NCBI RefSeq assembly: GCF_004339745.1
Contig: NZ_SMGP01000003.1
Location: 682,001-746,000, forward strand
DNA from: Paraburkholderia sp. BL9I2N2
GTDB lineage: Bacteria > Pseudomonadota > Gammaproteobacteria > Burkholderiales > Burkholderiaceae
Reading direction: 5' to 3'
DNA: 64,000 bases
A model generated the notes under the pieces. The model saw nothing but the letters and a program-made list of their open reading frames with translations, did not search any database and was not told where the DNA came from. Positions 34,365 to 42,603 of the stretch are shown in pieces. The first letter of the stretch is position 1. Each line of letters begins with the position of its first letter. A program made the translations under genes and the position numbers.

Positions 34365-34556
34365 ATGACTACGCAAGCCGATAACCGGGAAGGCGCGCAG
34401 GCGCTCCTGCAGCTTTTGGAAGCGGTTCATCCGATCAGCGTCGCCACCCCTGGTTCAGCCAACGAAACCAGTTCGCGAGCACCGGTGTATCTTCACGCAA
34501 GAACCGCCCCAGTTGCGGCAACAATGCGGGGCGAGGGTGTATCACGCAATTCATAA
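34365..34556 (+). CDS. Short frame, 63 aa, possible gene fragment
   Basis: Preceded by a good GGGGG ribosome-like run 4-8 bp upstream. The product begins MTTQADNREGAQALLQLLEA and continues VHPISVATPGSANETSS, with no recognised domain. It ends 5 bp before the 3' end of the convergent TetR gene. Given the decayed surroundings, it may be the N-terminus of a lost gene. Confidence 0.3.
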   Translation: MTTQADNREGAQALLQLLEAVHPISVATPGSANETSSRAPVYLHARTAPVAATMRGEGVSRNS

Positions 34557-34561
34557 GCGTG

Positions 34562-35155
34562 CTAGGCAGGAAGTAGACCGGCCGCACGATAGCCGTCGAT
34601 CAATGTGTCGTAGAGGGAGACGTCCGAACGGCTCCTCGCAATGAGCTGTGCGCCAGCTACGGCGGCGAAGATAGCGCGGGCCCGTTCATCACTCCCTTTT
34701 GAGTCAACAACCTCCGCCGCTGAGAGAACCTTGCTCAGCCAGGCAATGTGCACCTCAGCGAAGGTTCGGACTTCTTTCATCACTTCACCGGGAAGGTCGT
34801 CGCTTTCGGCAGCCATGAAGCTGCACAAGCAGATGCGATTTGCGTTTTCCAGCGCCTTCCGAAACGTTTCGGGATAGCGGTGCAGGCAGTGTAACGGGTC
34901 CGGGGATTCCGCCTGGAGGGCTTCAAGAACCGCCGCCGAGTCCTCCCAATAGCGTCTTGCCACCGCTGCACCGAGGTCGGCCTTGTTCGTGAAGTGGTGA
35001 TAGATGCTAGCGGGTCTGATACCGACGTCTTGCGCGAGATCACGAAAATTCAACCCACAATAGCCGTGGGCCTGAGCAATCTTCGTGGCCGCCCCAAGGA
35101 TCCGCTCCCTGGAGCCTGTGTTCGATTCGTTCCTCACTTGTACGGTTCTCCGCAT
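34562..35155 (-). CDS. TetR-family transcriptional regulator
   Basis: A 197-residue protein whose N-terminal helix-turn-helix reads 'SRERILGAATKIAQAHGYCGLNFRDLAQDVGIRPASIYHHFTNKADLGAAVARRYWEDSAAVL', the standard TetR motif. The C-terminal ligand domain ('CLCSFMAAESDDLPGEVMKEVRTFAEVHIAWLSKVL') resembles the AcrR/NemR-like group, with a Cys pair 'CLC' that might sense electrophiles. It diverges from a glutathione S-transferase gene across an 18-bp palindrome, consistent with repression of a detoxification gene and induction by its reactive substrate. Confidence 0.9.
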   Translation of the reverse strand: MRRTVQVRNESNTGSRERILGAATKIAQAHGYCGLNFRDLAQDVGIRPASIYHHFTNKADLGAAVARRYWEDSAAVLEALQAESPDPLHCLHRYPETFRKALENANRICLCSFMAAESDDLPGEVMKEVRTFAEVHIAWLSKVLSAAEVVDSKGSDERARAIFAAVAGAQLIARSRSDVSLYDTLIDGYRAAGLLPA

Positions 35156-35168
35156 CGACTACTCAGTG

Positions 35169-35217
35169 TTGACAACCCGGATTATAACGCATATCGTAAA
35201 CCTAACGAACGTTAGGT
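35169..35217 (+). promoter_or_regulatory. Promoter with overlapping TetR operator for the GST gene
   Basis: TTGACA (35169-35174), 17-bp spacer, TATCGT (35192-35197), immediately followed by ACCTAACG-AA-CGTTAGGT (35200-35217), a perfect 8-bp-arm inverted repeat placed over the expected transcription start. This is a classic repression geometry. Confidence 0.65.
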
Positions 35218-35261
35218 AGACAAAGCCGTTCGTCACGACACAACTGCGGAAGGAAAGCCAA

Positions 35262-35960
35262 ATGAGTGCTATTGCGACGAGCATCAATGACAATCAGTTG
35301 TCGACGATGACAATTTATGACTTCCCGCAAGGGCCGTATCCGACGCGTGTTCGCATTGCGTTGGCGGAGAAGAATCTGCACTCGGGAGTGCGGTTCGTGC
35401 TGGTCGATCTGTATGCGGGTGAGCACAAGAAGCCCGAATTCATGGCGAGCAAGAACTACTCGGGCACGCTGCCGGTGCTCGAACTCGATGACGGGACCTG
35501 CATTGCCGAGTGCACGGCCATCACGGAGTACCTTGATGGACTCGATGGCGTGCCGACGCTGACTGGCAGGGCGCCGCTCGAAAAAGGCTTGATCCACATG
35601 ATGAGCAAGCGTGCCGAACTGGAACTGCTCGACGCAATAAGCGTGTATTTCCATCACGGGACGCCGGGGCTGGGGCCGCAGGTCGAGCTGTACCAGAACC
35701 CCGAATGGGGATTCAGGCAGCGCGACAAGGCCCTGCGCGGAATGCATTACTTCGATGCTGTTCTACGAAACCAGCCGTACGTTGCCGGCATCGAATTTTC
35801 GATGGCGGACATCACCGTAATCGGCGGCCTGGTCTTCGCTTCTATCGTGAAGCTGCCAGTGCCAGCCGAGTGCACCGCGCTGCTGGCGTGGTACGAAAGA
35901 ATGCAGGAGCGGCCCAGCGTAAGCACCCAGCCGGCGTTTTCCGTACTAACGGCTGACTGA
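35262..35960 (+). CDS. Glutathione S-transferase
   Basis: A 232-residue protein. The N-terminal thioredoxin-fold domain ('MTIYDFPQGPYPTRVRIALAEKNLHSGVRFVLVDLYAGEHKKPEFMASKNYSGTLPVLELDDGTCIAECTAITEYLDGL') includes the glutathione-binding 'GTLPVLELDDG...ECTAI' (E-S/C-x-I) motif. It is followed by an all-helical C-terminal domain. It conjugates glutathione to electrophiles in the cytoplasm. An in-frame second Met (MTIYDF, residue 16) may be the alternative start, but GGAAGG lies before ATG 35262. Divergent TetR control suggests an inducible detoxification function, together with the aldehyde dehydrogenase pseudogene downstream. Confidence 0.9.
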   Translation: MSAIATSINDNQLSTMTIYDFPQGPYPTRVRIALAEKNLHSGVRFVLVDLYAGEHKKPEFMASKNYSGTLPVLELDDGTCIAECTAITEYLDGLDGVPTLTGRAPLEKGLIHMMSKRAELELLDAISVYFHHGTPGLGPQVELYQNPEWGFRQRDKALRGMHYFDAVLRNQPYVAGIEFSMADITVIGGLVFASIVKLPVPAECTALLAWYERMQERPSVSTQPAFSVLTAD

Positions 35961-36076
35961 AAAAACATTATATTTTTTAAATTAAGTAATCCTACCAAGC
36001 GCCGAAAAACCGCGCCGGTTTGTTGCAGGGATTCGCGGCAACGGCACCTCAGCGTCCATACCTTGGAGAACAATTC

Positions 36077-36610
36077 ATGTCTGCATTACCACAAGCAGTT
36101 CAGTCCGTTGGCATTTTCAACGGCCCGTATTACCTCAGCATCGCTGGTAATCTTGTGAAGTCGCAAGATAGCTTTGACGTAATCAACCATGGCGGAGCCG
36201 GAGGTCGATCAGTCTATCTCGTGGATTCGTCAGATTGCCGCCCGTCGAATTCCGGTCGAGATCGTCGAGGAGACCGAAGAACATCTTGTCGAGCTGCACC
36301 ATACGCCGCTCGGCGTGATCGGTGCCATCACACCGTGGAATTTTCCGGTGCTGCTTGCACTTTGGAAGGTGGCGCCTGCGCTGATTACTGGCAACACCAT
36401 GGTGATCAAGCCTTCGCCCTTTACTCCGTTGTCAGCACTGCGCTTTGGGCAGATTGCGCAATCCGTCCTGCCGCCAGGCGTGCTGTCGGTTGTTTCGGGC
36501 GGCAATGAACTTGGCCCGCTGCTGACCAATCATCCCGACATCGCCAAGATCAGTTTCACAGGTTCTACAGAGACGGGAAAGCACGTGTTGCGCGCTGCCG
36601 CTGGACTGGT
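36077..36610 (+). pseudogene. Aldehyde dehydrogenase, internally deleted and truncated
   Basis: The start MSALPQAVQSVGIFNGPYYL has a GGAG site and runs to 'SFDVINH', the usual 'xFxVxNPATG' region. It then jumps, with a frame change and loss of about 40 codons, to 'AEPEVDQSISWIRQIAARRIPVEIVEETEEHLVELHHTPLGVIGAITPWNFPVLLALWKVAPALITGNTMVIKPSPFTPLSALRFGQ'. The sequence then reaches the NAD motif 'ISFTGSTETGKHV' and stops. The catalytic Cys and Glu regions are absent, so the product is inactive. Its likely former role was oxidation of the aldehyde handled by the GST operon. Confidence 0.88.
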
Positions 36611-37028
36611 GGGCTGCCTCACCTGGCAACGCGTATGCACGAGAAGGAGTTGGGGGAACTTAGGTGCGGCAGACCGGCTTCTCAATAGTGTTATCAAGTG
36701 TAGTCAAAATTCGGGGATTCTTAACTCATATCGCCGCCAATGCGAAGAGCCGTTGTCGGACAAATGCCCCCTCTCAAAGAGATGCACCACGGCAATGTCG
36801 ACGACTGTGCCAAGCTGCGCGAAACCGCCCCCGATGACCGATCCGGGTCTGTGAGCCGCCGGCTACAACTCTGAAGGTCGAATGTCTCGTCAGGGGTCGA
36901 GTACCGCCGATCACCCAACGCGAACGCAAATCTAAATGGCGCCTCACCTGGCACCCGATAGGGTGGATGAGCGCCGTCTTCGACAGCGGCACGCAGTATC
37001 AGGCGAGCGCGCTTTCGCATGGTTGTGA
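36611..37028. other. Decayed tract after the aldehyde dehydrogenase pseudogene
   Basis: No supported gene. A minus-strand frame of 120 aa (36721-37083) has no family or ribosome site. Confidence 0.4.
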
Positions 37029-37499
37029 ATGTCGTCTCCCATAAAGGCTCACTCTGGAAGTCCGTGTCGATACAAACATGCAACTAACCGTCTGGCACGT
37101 CTGCGTCTCCCTCAACCGCAAACCTTGCCTCCAGCATACGCAGGCGCAATCTCCACTGCGGCAGACCGACATGAAATTTCATTTCGCCTGACCGGGCATC
37201 GCGGCGAGGTCGCCTGTGCGATTACGCGGGACGCGCCCGAGGTGCCATTCTGGTTGCCGCCAGACGCTGACCAGATCCGCTTGCCCAAGGCATTTGCGGA
37301 CGGACGCCGCCGCATCATTGCGGTCGCCGGAAGAAAACTCCGCCTGCGCCCGGGTGAGCCAGTTCAGGCTCACCACCGACGCTGTCCAGATCAGCCGGCA
37401 GGTGGTGGTGAGTTATGGCTGCCATCGGGTACTTCTCATTACCAGTCAATGCGGTGTTTCTCGTCGGTCTCGCGGTGCCGGCGATCGTCGTCGACGTGA
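37029..37499 (+). CDS. Doubtful frame with a DUF1488-like segment
   Basis: The middle of this frame, about 37170-37345, reads 'HEISFRLTGHRGEVACAITRDAP' and then '...AFADGRRRIIAVAGRKLRL'. This resembles DUF1488, a small domain of unknown function (V-x-C-x-I-S/T-x-E-A-L ... AF-x-x-x-R-x-x-I-x-x-I-A). The first 45 and last 50 residues look like out-of-frame sequence and the end overlaps the recombinase gene, so only a remnant is credible. Confidence 0.25.
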   Translation: MSSPIKAHSGSPCRYKHATNRLARLRLPQPQTLPPAYAGAISTAADRHEISFRLTGHRGEVACAITRDAPEVPFWLPPDADQIRLPKAFADGRRRIIAVAGRKLRLRPGEPVQAHHRRCPDQPAGGGELWLPSGTSHYQSMRCFSSVSRCRRSSST

Positions 37500-38398
37500 A
37501 GATACTGACTGGTCGTCGTCAGTGACGCATGCCCGAGGTTGTCGCGCACGAGTCGCAGATCGACCTGCTGGTCCGCCATGTGGGACCCGGCGCTGTGACG
37601 CAGCCAGTGTGCCGACGCCTGCTCGAGGCGGTCCGCGCGCGGCGCATGGTCTTCACCACGTGCGCGCAGGGATTGCGCCGCACCGTTAAAGACATCCTTC
37701 ACGATCCGGTGCAACGCTGCGCGCGTGAGCGGTTTGAGCGACCGGCCAATTGGCAGCACGAGCGGCGTGTCCTCGCCCGGCGAGGGCAGGGCGGGCAGTC
37801 CGCGTGCCCGCCGGTAGGTGCCCAGTTCCGTCATCATTTCTGCGGTGGCGGGCACCAGCCGCTCCTTGCCACCTTTGCCCATCACTTCGAGCCACCAGCG
37901 ATCCGTGCCGTTTTCGTCAGCGCGCCGGAAAAACCGTCCCATTGTGTTCGTGCCGACTTCCGTGATGCGCAGACCGCCCAGATAGAGCAGGGTAAAGAGC
38001 CAGCGCACGCGTGCGTGGTGTTCGCGCTCGCGAGCTGTCTGCACGGGCATGCCCTGAATCCAGGTCTTGACCTCGAGCCACAGCTCGGGCGACAGATACC
38101 GGACGATGCGCGGCCTGGCCCGTCGGGCGCGCTGACGCGACAGCGACAGCGGATTGCCGGCCAGATACCCGGCCTGCACGAGCCACGCAAACATGACGTT
38201 GAGGATCACCATGGCCTGGCGCTGGCTGGCTCCGGACAGCGGGCCGTAGAACGGGCGCCAGCGCGGATCGTGGCGCGGATGCTTGCGTCCGCCGTCAGCG
38301 GTCCACCGCGCGGCGGGCTGGGGATCGGCAAGAAAGTGCTGGTAGACGAGCAGGTCCTCGTGGGTCAGCGACGACAGCGGTTTGCCCATCTGGAGCAC
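37439..38398 (-). CDS. Tyrosine recombinase/phage integrase, N-terminally truncated
   Basis: From the first usable Met (38398) 319 residues are encoded. They comprise a SAM-like N-terminal core-binding domain ('SSLTHEDLLVYQHFLADP') and the catalytic domain ('WLFTLLYLGGLRITEVGTNTMG' with the first Arg, 'KGGKERLVPA' with Lys, 'ASAHWLRHSAGSHMADQQVDLRLVRDNLGHASLTTTSQYLHVDDD' with H-x-x-R, His and Tyr). All catalytic residues are present. The open frame continues upstream as 'RLARFADTKTTFDNYRKEAERLLLWSV' into the transposon inverted repeat without a start codon. The N-terminus was therefore cut by the Tn3-family insertion and the remaining protein is probably not made normally. Confidence 0.8.
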   Translation of the reverse strand: MLQMGKPLSSLTHEDLLVYQHFLADPQPAARWTADGGRKHPRHDPRWRPFYGPLSGASQRQAMVILNVMFAWLVQAGYLAGNPLSLSRQRARRARPRIVRYLSPELWLEVKTWIQGMPVQTAREREHHARVRWLFTLLYLGGLRITEVGTNTMGRFFRRADENGTDRWWLEVMGKGGKERLVPATAEMMTELGTYRRARGLPALPSPGEDTPLVLPIGRSLKPLTRAALHRIVKDVFNGAAQSLRARGEDHAPRADRLEQASAHWLRHSAGSHMADQQVDLRLVRDNLGHASLTTTSQYLHVDDDRRHRETDEKHRIDW

Positions 38399-38475
38399 GG
38401 ACCACAGCAGCAGGCGTTCGGCTTCCTTGCGGTAGTTGTCGAACGTGGTTTTCGTATCGGCGAAGCGGGCGAGCC

Positions 38476-38515
38476 GGGGTATTCGTCCTTTTCGTGCTAA
38501 ATCTGGCGGTTTTCC
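38476..38515 (+). repeat. Tn3-family left inverted repeat, 40 bp
   Basis: Identical over all 40 bp to the reverse complement of 41853-41892; the outer end is GGGG as in Tn3-family elements. It lies in the 5' part of the recombinase frame. Confidence 0.95.
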
Positions 38516-38800
38516 TGGCTTTTTCTTTAAAAATCAAAGTCGTATGCGGTCGTCAATTTTTCCGAAGGTCGGCGCCTTAACGCAAAATCTGGCGCTTTCA
38601 TCGGGCCGTACGGCGAGCGCAGGTTCGAAGGTGACAAGCAAATCCGCACCATGCGCCCGCCGTTCGGGTCCACGCTTCGGCTCAGCGCGCGCCTTGGCGA
38701 CCAGACGCGCATTGCCCAAGTTGAACTGCCTGATCTCCCTCTGCGGTACGACGAGTCCAGTATCGAGGTTCATCGTCACTGGTTCTGCCGCGCCGCTTCA

Positions 38801-41731
38801 CTATCCGGCCGTACGCTGCCAACGTGCCGCATCCAGTAGCATGTCGCGATAACGGTCAATCGGAAAGCTCAACGTACCGCGGAAATTGACATGTGCGAAG
38901 TGCGCCGGCCCCAGCCGCCGCAACCAGTCGTCGTCAATTCCCTGTCCTTTGCGTTGCCAGTCATCAAGAGTGGTCTGCATCCGCTGCGTGTTCCACGCAA
39001 TTACCAGGTTTGTCAGCAACGTCAACGAGCCGGATATTGCAATCATTTCGTCGCGGCGCCGTCCGCGCTCAGGCGCGATCTTGCCGGTATAGATCGCGCG
39101 CTGCAGCTGATGAACGGATTCGCCGCGGTTAAGCAACGTATGCATTTCGCGACGAAACTCCAGGTTGCTAAAGTAATCGCACAGGAATAGCGTGCGCAGT
39201 AGCTTGCCAAGGTGGTCCGCCGCCCGGTACACCGGGTCACCCTGCGCGGCGCTGCCGAATCGCTGCAAAGCGACACTTGCGCTCACGCGTCCCGAATGAA
39301 TCGACGCGACGACGCGCAGCAGTTCCTCCCAGCCATCCCGAATTGCCTTGATGGATATTTCGTAGGCAACGACCGATACCAGCCCGTCGGGAGCGGCCAC
39401 TCGTCGGGGCAAATACAGTTTGCGTTCCGAGAGGTTGCGAAGCCGCGGGCATAGATCGAAACCGAGGAGCTTCGACACCGCCATTCCTACATTCGTGTAC
39501 CCATGCGTGTCTACCGAAAGTCGCAGCAACCCGCCGTCGTCACGGTTCTCGTTGTGACGGATCACACCCTCGATCGCGACTCCAGCCTGACGTTCGTTTA
39601 GCACAATCGGCTGGTTATAAACGATGCCGTGCTGGTCCAGCACGTGCGTATACATACCCACCGCATGAGTGCGACGTCGCGGATCGACCCGCGCATAAAA
39701 GAGGTGCCTTGACGTATCAAGACTCATTGAGTCGCTTGATGCCTGCCGTCCGGTGCCCCAGAGTTCCGTAATCGGATGGCTGCGCTGGAATTCAACTACG
39801 CGGTCGTTTGCACGCGGCAGCCGACCGGGCATCTCAAGCAGGCGCATTGCCGTCGAAATGTGCGCAGGGTCCAGCTGCGGGATCATGGCGGCAACGTTCT
39901 TCGCGTCCATTTCCGTGCCGTGGGCGATCAGCGCAGCGTACAGCGAGACGAGTTCGTTTGCATCGCGCGCCTTGCGTGACCGGAGCACTTCACTGAAGCC
40001 CGTGTGGGCATCCGTCTCCATGATAATGTCGGCGAACTGCGCGGTGCCGATCTCCTTGAATATCAGATCCCGCGTGCGTTTCGGTATGCCGTCGGTCGGC
40101 AATGCCTCGATTGCGGACAAGTGCAACGCGCCGTCGGTACCGATTGTCACGCGATCTGCCTCTCGCGCCTCCTCCAGCGCAGCAAGGCCTGCCTTCAGGT
40201 GTTCCGTCAACCGTTCTAGAAACGGCTCCGCGGTCCCCGGCAACCCGAGCGACGACAGATAGCGCTCGCGATCGCTTTCCCATTGCGTGGGCGGAATCAG
40301 CAACTGATCACGCTCCCGGAACGACAGGCTGTGGTTGATCCAGACCGAGCCGCGTCGAAGCCCCTTACGCAGACCTGTGATTGCCGATGCTTCCAGTGCC
40401 CGCAACGCGCGCGCCCGATCGTCACCCTTGACGAGATCGCGCCAGGCGGCGCTTACCGGCACATCGCAGTTGGGTGGCAATTCGGTCGCGCCACTGTCAT
40501 GCAGTGTGCCGATAAGTTCAAACTGTTGCAGGCTTTGTTCTGCTTCGCGGCCTACGAAGCCTAGCTCGCGTAACGGCCCCAGCAGGTTGCGGATGCGGTG
40601 ATGATCGTCGGTGAGCGCTTCGCGTACGTAGGCTGCATGACTTGCCGGTGATTTGTCCGCGAGGCCGTCCAGCAGTTTGCCTATATCGTCGAGACGTTCC
40701 TGCGCCGGACGCTTGCCATCCTGAACCAACGCCTTGATCGCGAGCAGTTGCTGCCGGTATTCGACAGCCGAACGTGCCTGCCGGACCGTCGTACGGTCGT
40801 AAGCCTGCCGCACAAGGTCCGAGACCCTGCGTCCTGCCTGATAGAGGAGGGCGTCAGTCAACTCGAGCAGCGTGACCCGCAGGAAAAAAATCAGCTCAAT
40901 GGTGCGGGTCGACTCCTTGAGTTCACGAACCTTAGCAGGACGGCGAGCCTGGATGCGCTGCGCGTATGCACGCTGCTTTTCGATCGGCACGGCGTCGAGT
41001 ACCCACGTGTGCGCACCGAGTTCCTTGAGGAACCGAACCTTCGCGAGGGTTTCGGTAAGCGTCGTCGGGCTGTGTCGCGCGGGCGGCGTCTTCAGCCATT
41101 CGAGAACTCTCATGCCGGAGGTCCCATGCTGGGCAGAGAGGACAGAATCGGCATGCATTAACTGCGTTTCCGTGACTGCTGCTTTGATAAGTGCGAGCAG
41201 ACCACGCTCAAGGTCCGACCAGATCTTGCGGCCGAGATCGCGCAATTTCCGCTCGGAGGGTATCAGGATGCGACGCTCATACAGCCAGTAATGGACGTGC
41301 TGGAGCAGCTCTTCAAGGGTAAGTGATTCGGCGGCATCCTGTCGCATCCACTCTTCCAGTGCCGCCCAGTGGTTCGGTTCGATCGACGTCAGGCCGAGAT
41401 ATTCGCAGGTCCAGACCTGATGCTCGTACAGCGTCTTATAGCGTTGATAAAGTGTGTGAAGGGAGGCGATCGTCGGGGTAGGAAGGCCAAGCCGCTCGCC
41501 AACGTAGTGCAGTAACGCGCGCGGCAGTGTGCCGACATGATCAAGGGTGTGGCCGCTGGCACGCAAAAAGACTAGTTGGATGGCAACGCCAGCTCGGCGA
41601 TCGCGCCAGAATCGCTCGTTGATCGCGGCAATGTCGCTGTCAGTCAACGCGAAGTAGCGCTCCACGTCGAATTCCGACAGTCGGGAGGGCAGGCGATCCT
41701 GCCCCACATAGCGAAATTCCAGGCCTGGCAT
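38801..41731 (-). CDS. tnpA: Tn3-family transposase TnpA
   Basis: A 976-residue, full-length Tn3-type DDE transposase. The N-terminal DUF4158 region starts 'RLSEFDVERYFALTDSDIAAINERFWRDRRAGVAIQLVFLRASGH'. The catalytic C-terminal half contains 'LSVDTHGYTNVGMAVSKLLGFDLCPRLRNLSERKLYLP' and 'SNLEFRREMHTLLNRGESVHQLQRAIYTGK', the conserved segments around the second Asp and the Glu. It binds the 40-bp terminal repeats and moves the element replicatively, normally leaving 5-bp duplications. The gene appears intact. With no resolvase in the element, cointegrates would have to be resolved by host recombination. Confidence 0.95.
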   Translation of the reverse strand: MPGLEFRYVGQDRLPSRLSEFDVERYFALTDSDIAAINERFWRDRRAGVAIQLVFLRASGHTLDHVGTLPRALLHYVGERLGLPTPTIASLHTLYQRYKTLYEHQVWTCEYLGLTSIEPNHWAALEEWMRQDAAESLTLEELLQHVHYWLYERRILIPSERKLRDLGRKIWSDLERGLLALIKAAVTETQLMHADSVLSAQHGTSGMRVLEWLKTPPARHSPTTLTETLAKVRFLKELGAHTWVLDAVPIEKQRAYAQRIQARRPAKVRELKESTRTIELIFFLRVTLLELTDALLYQAGRRVSDLVRQAYDRTTVRQARSAVEYRQQLLAIKALVQDGKRPAQERLDDIGKLLDGLADKSPASHAAYVREALTDDHHRIRNLLGPLRELGFVGREAEQSLQQFELIGTLHDSGATELPPNCDVPVSAAWRDLVKGDDRARALRALEASAITGLRKGLRRGSVWINHSLSFRERDQLLIPPTQWESDRERYLSSLGLPGTAEPFLERLTEHLKAGLAALEEAREADRVTIGTDGALHLSAIEALPTDGIPKRTRDLIFKEIGTAQFADIIMETDAHTGFSEVLRSRKARDANELVSLYAALIAHGTEMDAKNVAAMIPQLDPAHISTAMRLLEMPGRLPRANDRVVEFQRSHPITELWGTGRQASSDSMSLDTSRHLFYARVDPRRRTHAVGMYTHVLDQHGIVYNQPIVLNERQAGVAIEGVIRHNENRDDGGLLRLSVDTHGYTNVGMAVSKLLGFDLCPRLRNLSERKLYLPRRVAAPDGLVSVVAYEISIKAIRDGWEELLRVVASIHSGRVSASVALQRFGSAAQGDPVYRAADHLGKLLRTLFLCDYFSNLEFRREMHTLLNRGESVHQLQRAIYTGKIAPERGRRRDEMIAISGSLTLLTNLVIAWNTQRMQTTLDDWQRKGQGIDDDWLRRLGPAHFAHVNFRGTLSFPIDRYRDMLLDAARWQRTAG

Positions 41732-41852
41732 CTCCTCCCTCCCGTCAAGGTGGCGCGATCTGTAATCGCGGGCGGGTACGGTATCGCAGGCGCTTTTGGT
41801 TGTTCAGACAAAAGTCAGATCCGATGGCAGTTCGCGAAATCAGGCTCTGAAG

Positions 41853-41892
41853 GGAAAACCGCCAGATTTAGCACGAAAAGGACGAATACCCC
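41853..41892 (-). repeat. Tn3-family right inverted repeat, 40 bp
   Basis: Perfect inverted copy of 38476-38515. Its outer edge abuts an IS3-family transposase fragment. Confidence 0.95.
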
Positions 41893-42111
41893 TACGACAA
41901 CGCTCTGGCCGAAACGATCAACGGCTTGTATAAGGCCGAAGTTGTGCATCGGCGTTCATGGCGTACGCTCCAAGACGTCGAGCTCGCCACGCTCGAATGG
42001 GTTCACTGGTATAACCATCATCGATTGCTCGGCCCGCTCGGATACGTGTCGCCGGCGGAAGCAGAGAAAGTCTACAATCGGAATCTGGCGAGGCCCGCTC
42101 GCGCGGCGTAG
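41893..42111 (+). pseudogene. IS3-family OrfB C-terminal fragment
   Basis: Starting exactly at the transposon end, the frame reads YDNALAETINGLYKAEVVHR and continues 'LQDVELATLEWVHWYNHHRLLGPLGYVSPAEAEKVY'. This is the last 72 residues of an IS3-group integrase-type transposase, including the final catalytic Glu in 'LAETING'. Everything upstream is absent, so the gene was cut at the transposon boundary. Confidence 0.9.
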
Positions 42112-42126
42112 CGCCAAACTCGGCAG

Positions 42127-42151
42127 TCTCCGACAAAGCCGGGGCGGTTCA
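42127..42151 (-). repeat. IS3-family terminal inverted repeat, right end
   Basis: Read inward on the minus strand, TGAACCGCCCCGGCTTTGTC... resembles the usual end of IS3-group elements and lies 16-40 bp after the orfB stop. It marks the outer border of the truncated IS. Confidence 0.6.
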
Positions 42152-42603
42152 ATTCCCCGATGGCGCCTTGACGACGTACATCCATAACAAATGGATGTAA
42201 CCGGCCATTCACCGTTTTGGTCAGAGCCTCTCAGCAGCTTTGGCTCCTCGAAGCTAACGAGGTTTGCAACAGTTCACTTACGTTGCGCATGCGGAACTTG
42301 CCTGGCCCCGACACCGCGCGGCTGCTGGCAGTGTCGATTCCCTCCCGTCACCCGAGTGAATCGCCCGTAAGGCGGGTACGTTGTCCCCGAAGCTTCGAAC
42401 CCGACCGTTACCAGTCGCGCACGTCCGCGTAGGCAACTGCTGGTCGTACAGCAGGTCACGGTTTCAAACTCCGATATTCAGTTTGTTGAATGTGACAAGG
42501 CTGAGAAGAGCTTTGCCATCCACTGCATTGCCGATTTACGTCCGGCGGACGGCGACACGCGTCGCACTTGTTAACGCTTCTTAGTATCAGTTGAGCCGGC
42601 AAC
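42152..42603. other. Intergenic tract between IS end and the regulator gene
   Basis: About 450 bp. No supported gene; probably flanking DNA of the mobile region. Confidence 0.45.

Larger units (their letters stand above)
38476..41892. mobile_element. Tn3-family transposon carrying only tnpA
   Basis: A 3,417-bp element bounded by perfect 40-bp inverted repeats beginning GGGGTATTCGTCC, enclosing a single tnpA gene. No resolvase, res site or passenger gene was recognised in the 285 bp beside the left repeat or the 120 bp beside the right one. The 5 bp outside each end differ (gagcc on the left, tacga on the right), so no target-site duplication is present. Confidence 0.9.

Noticed and set aside
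36721..37083. 120-aa minus-strand protein
   Set aside because: No ribosome site or family; it lies in decayed sequence.
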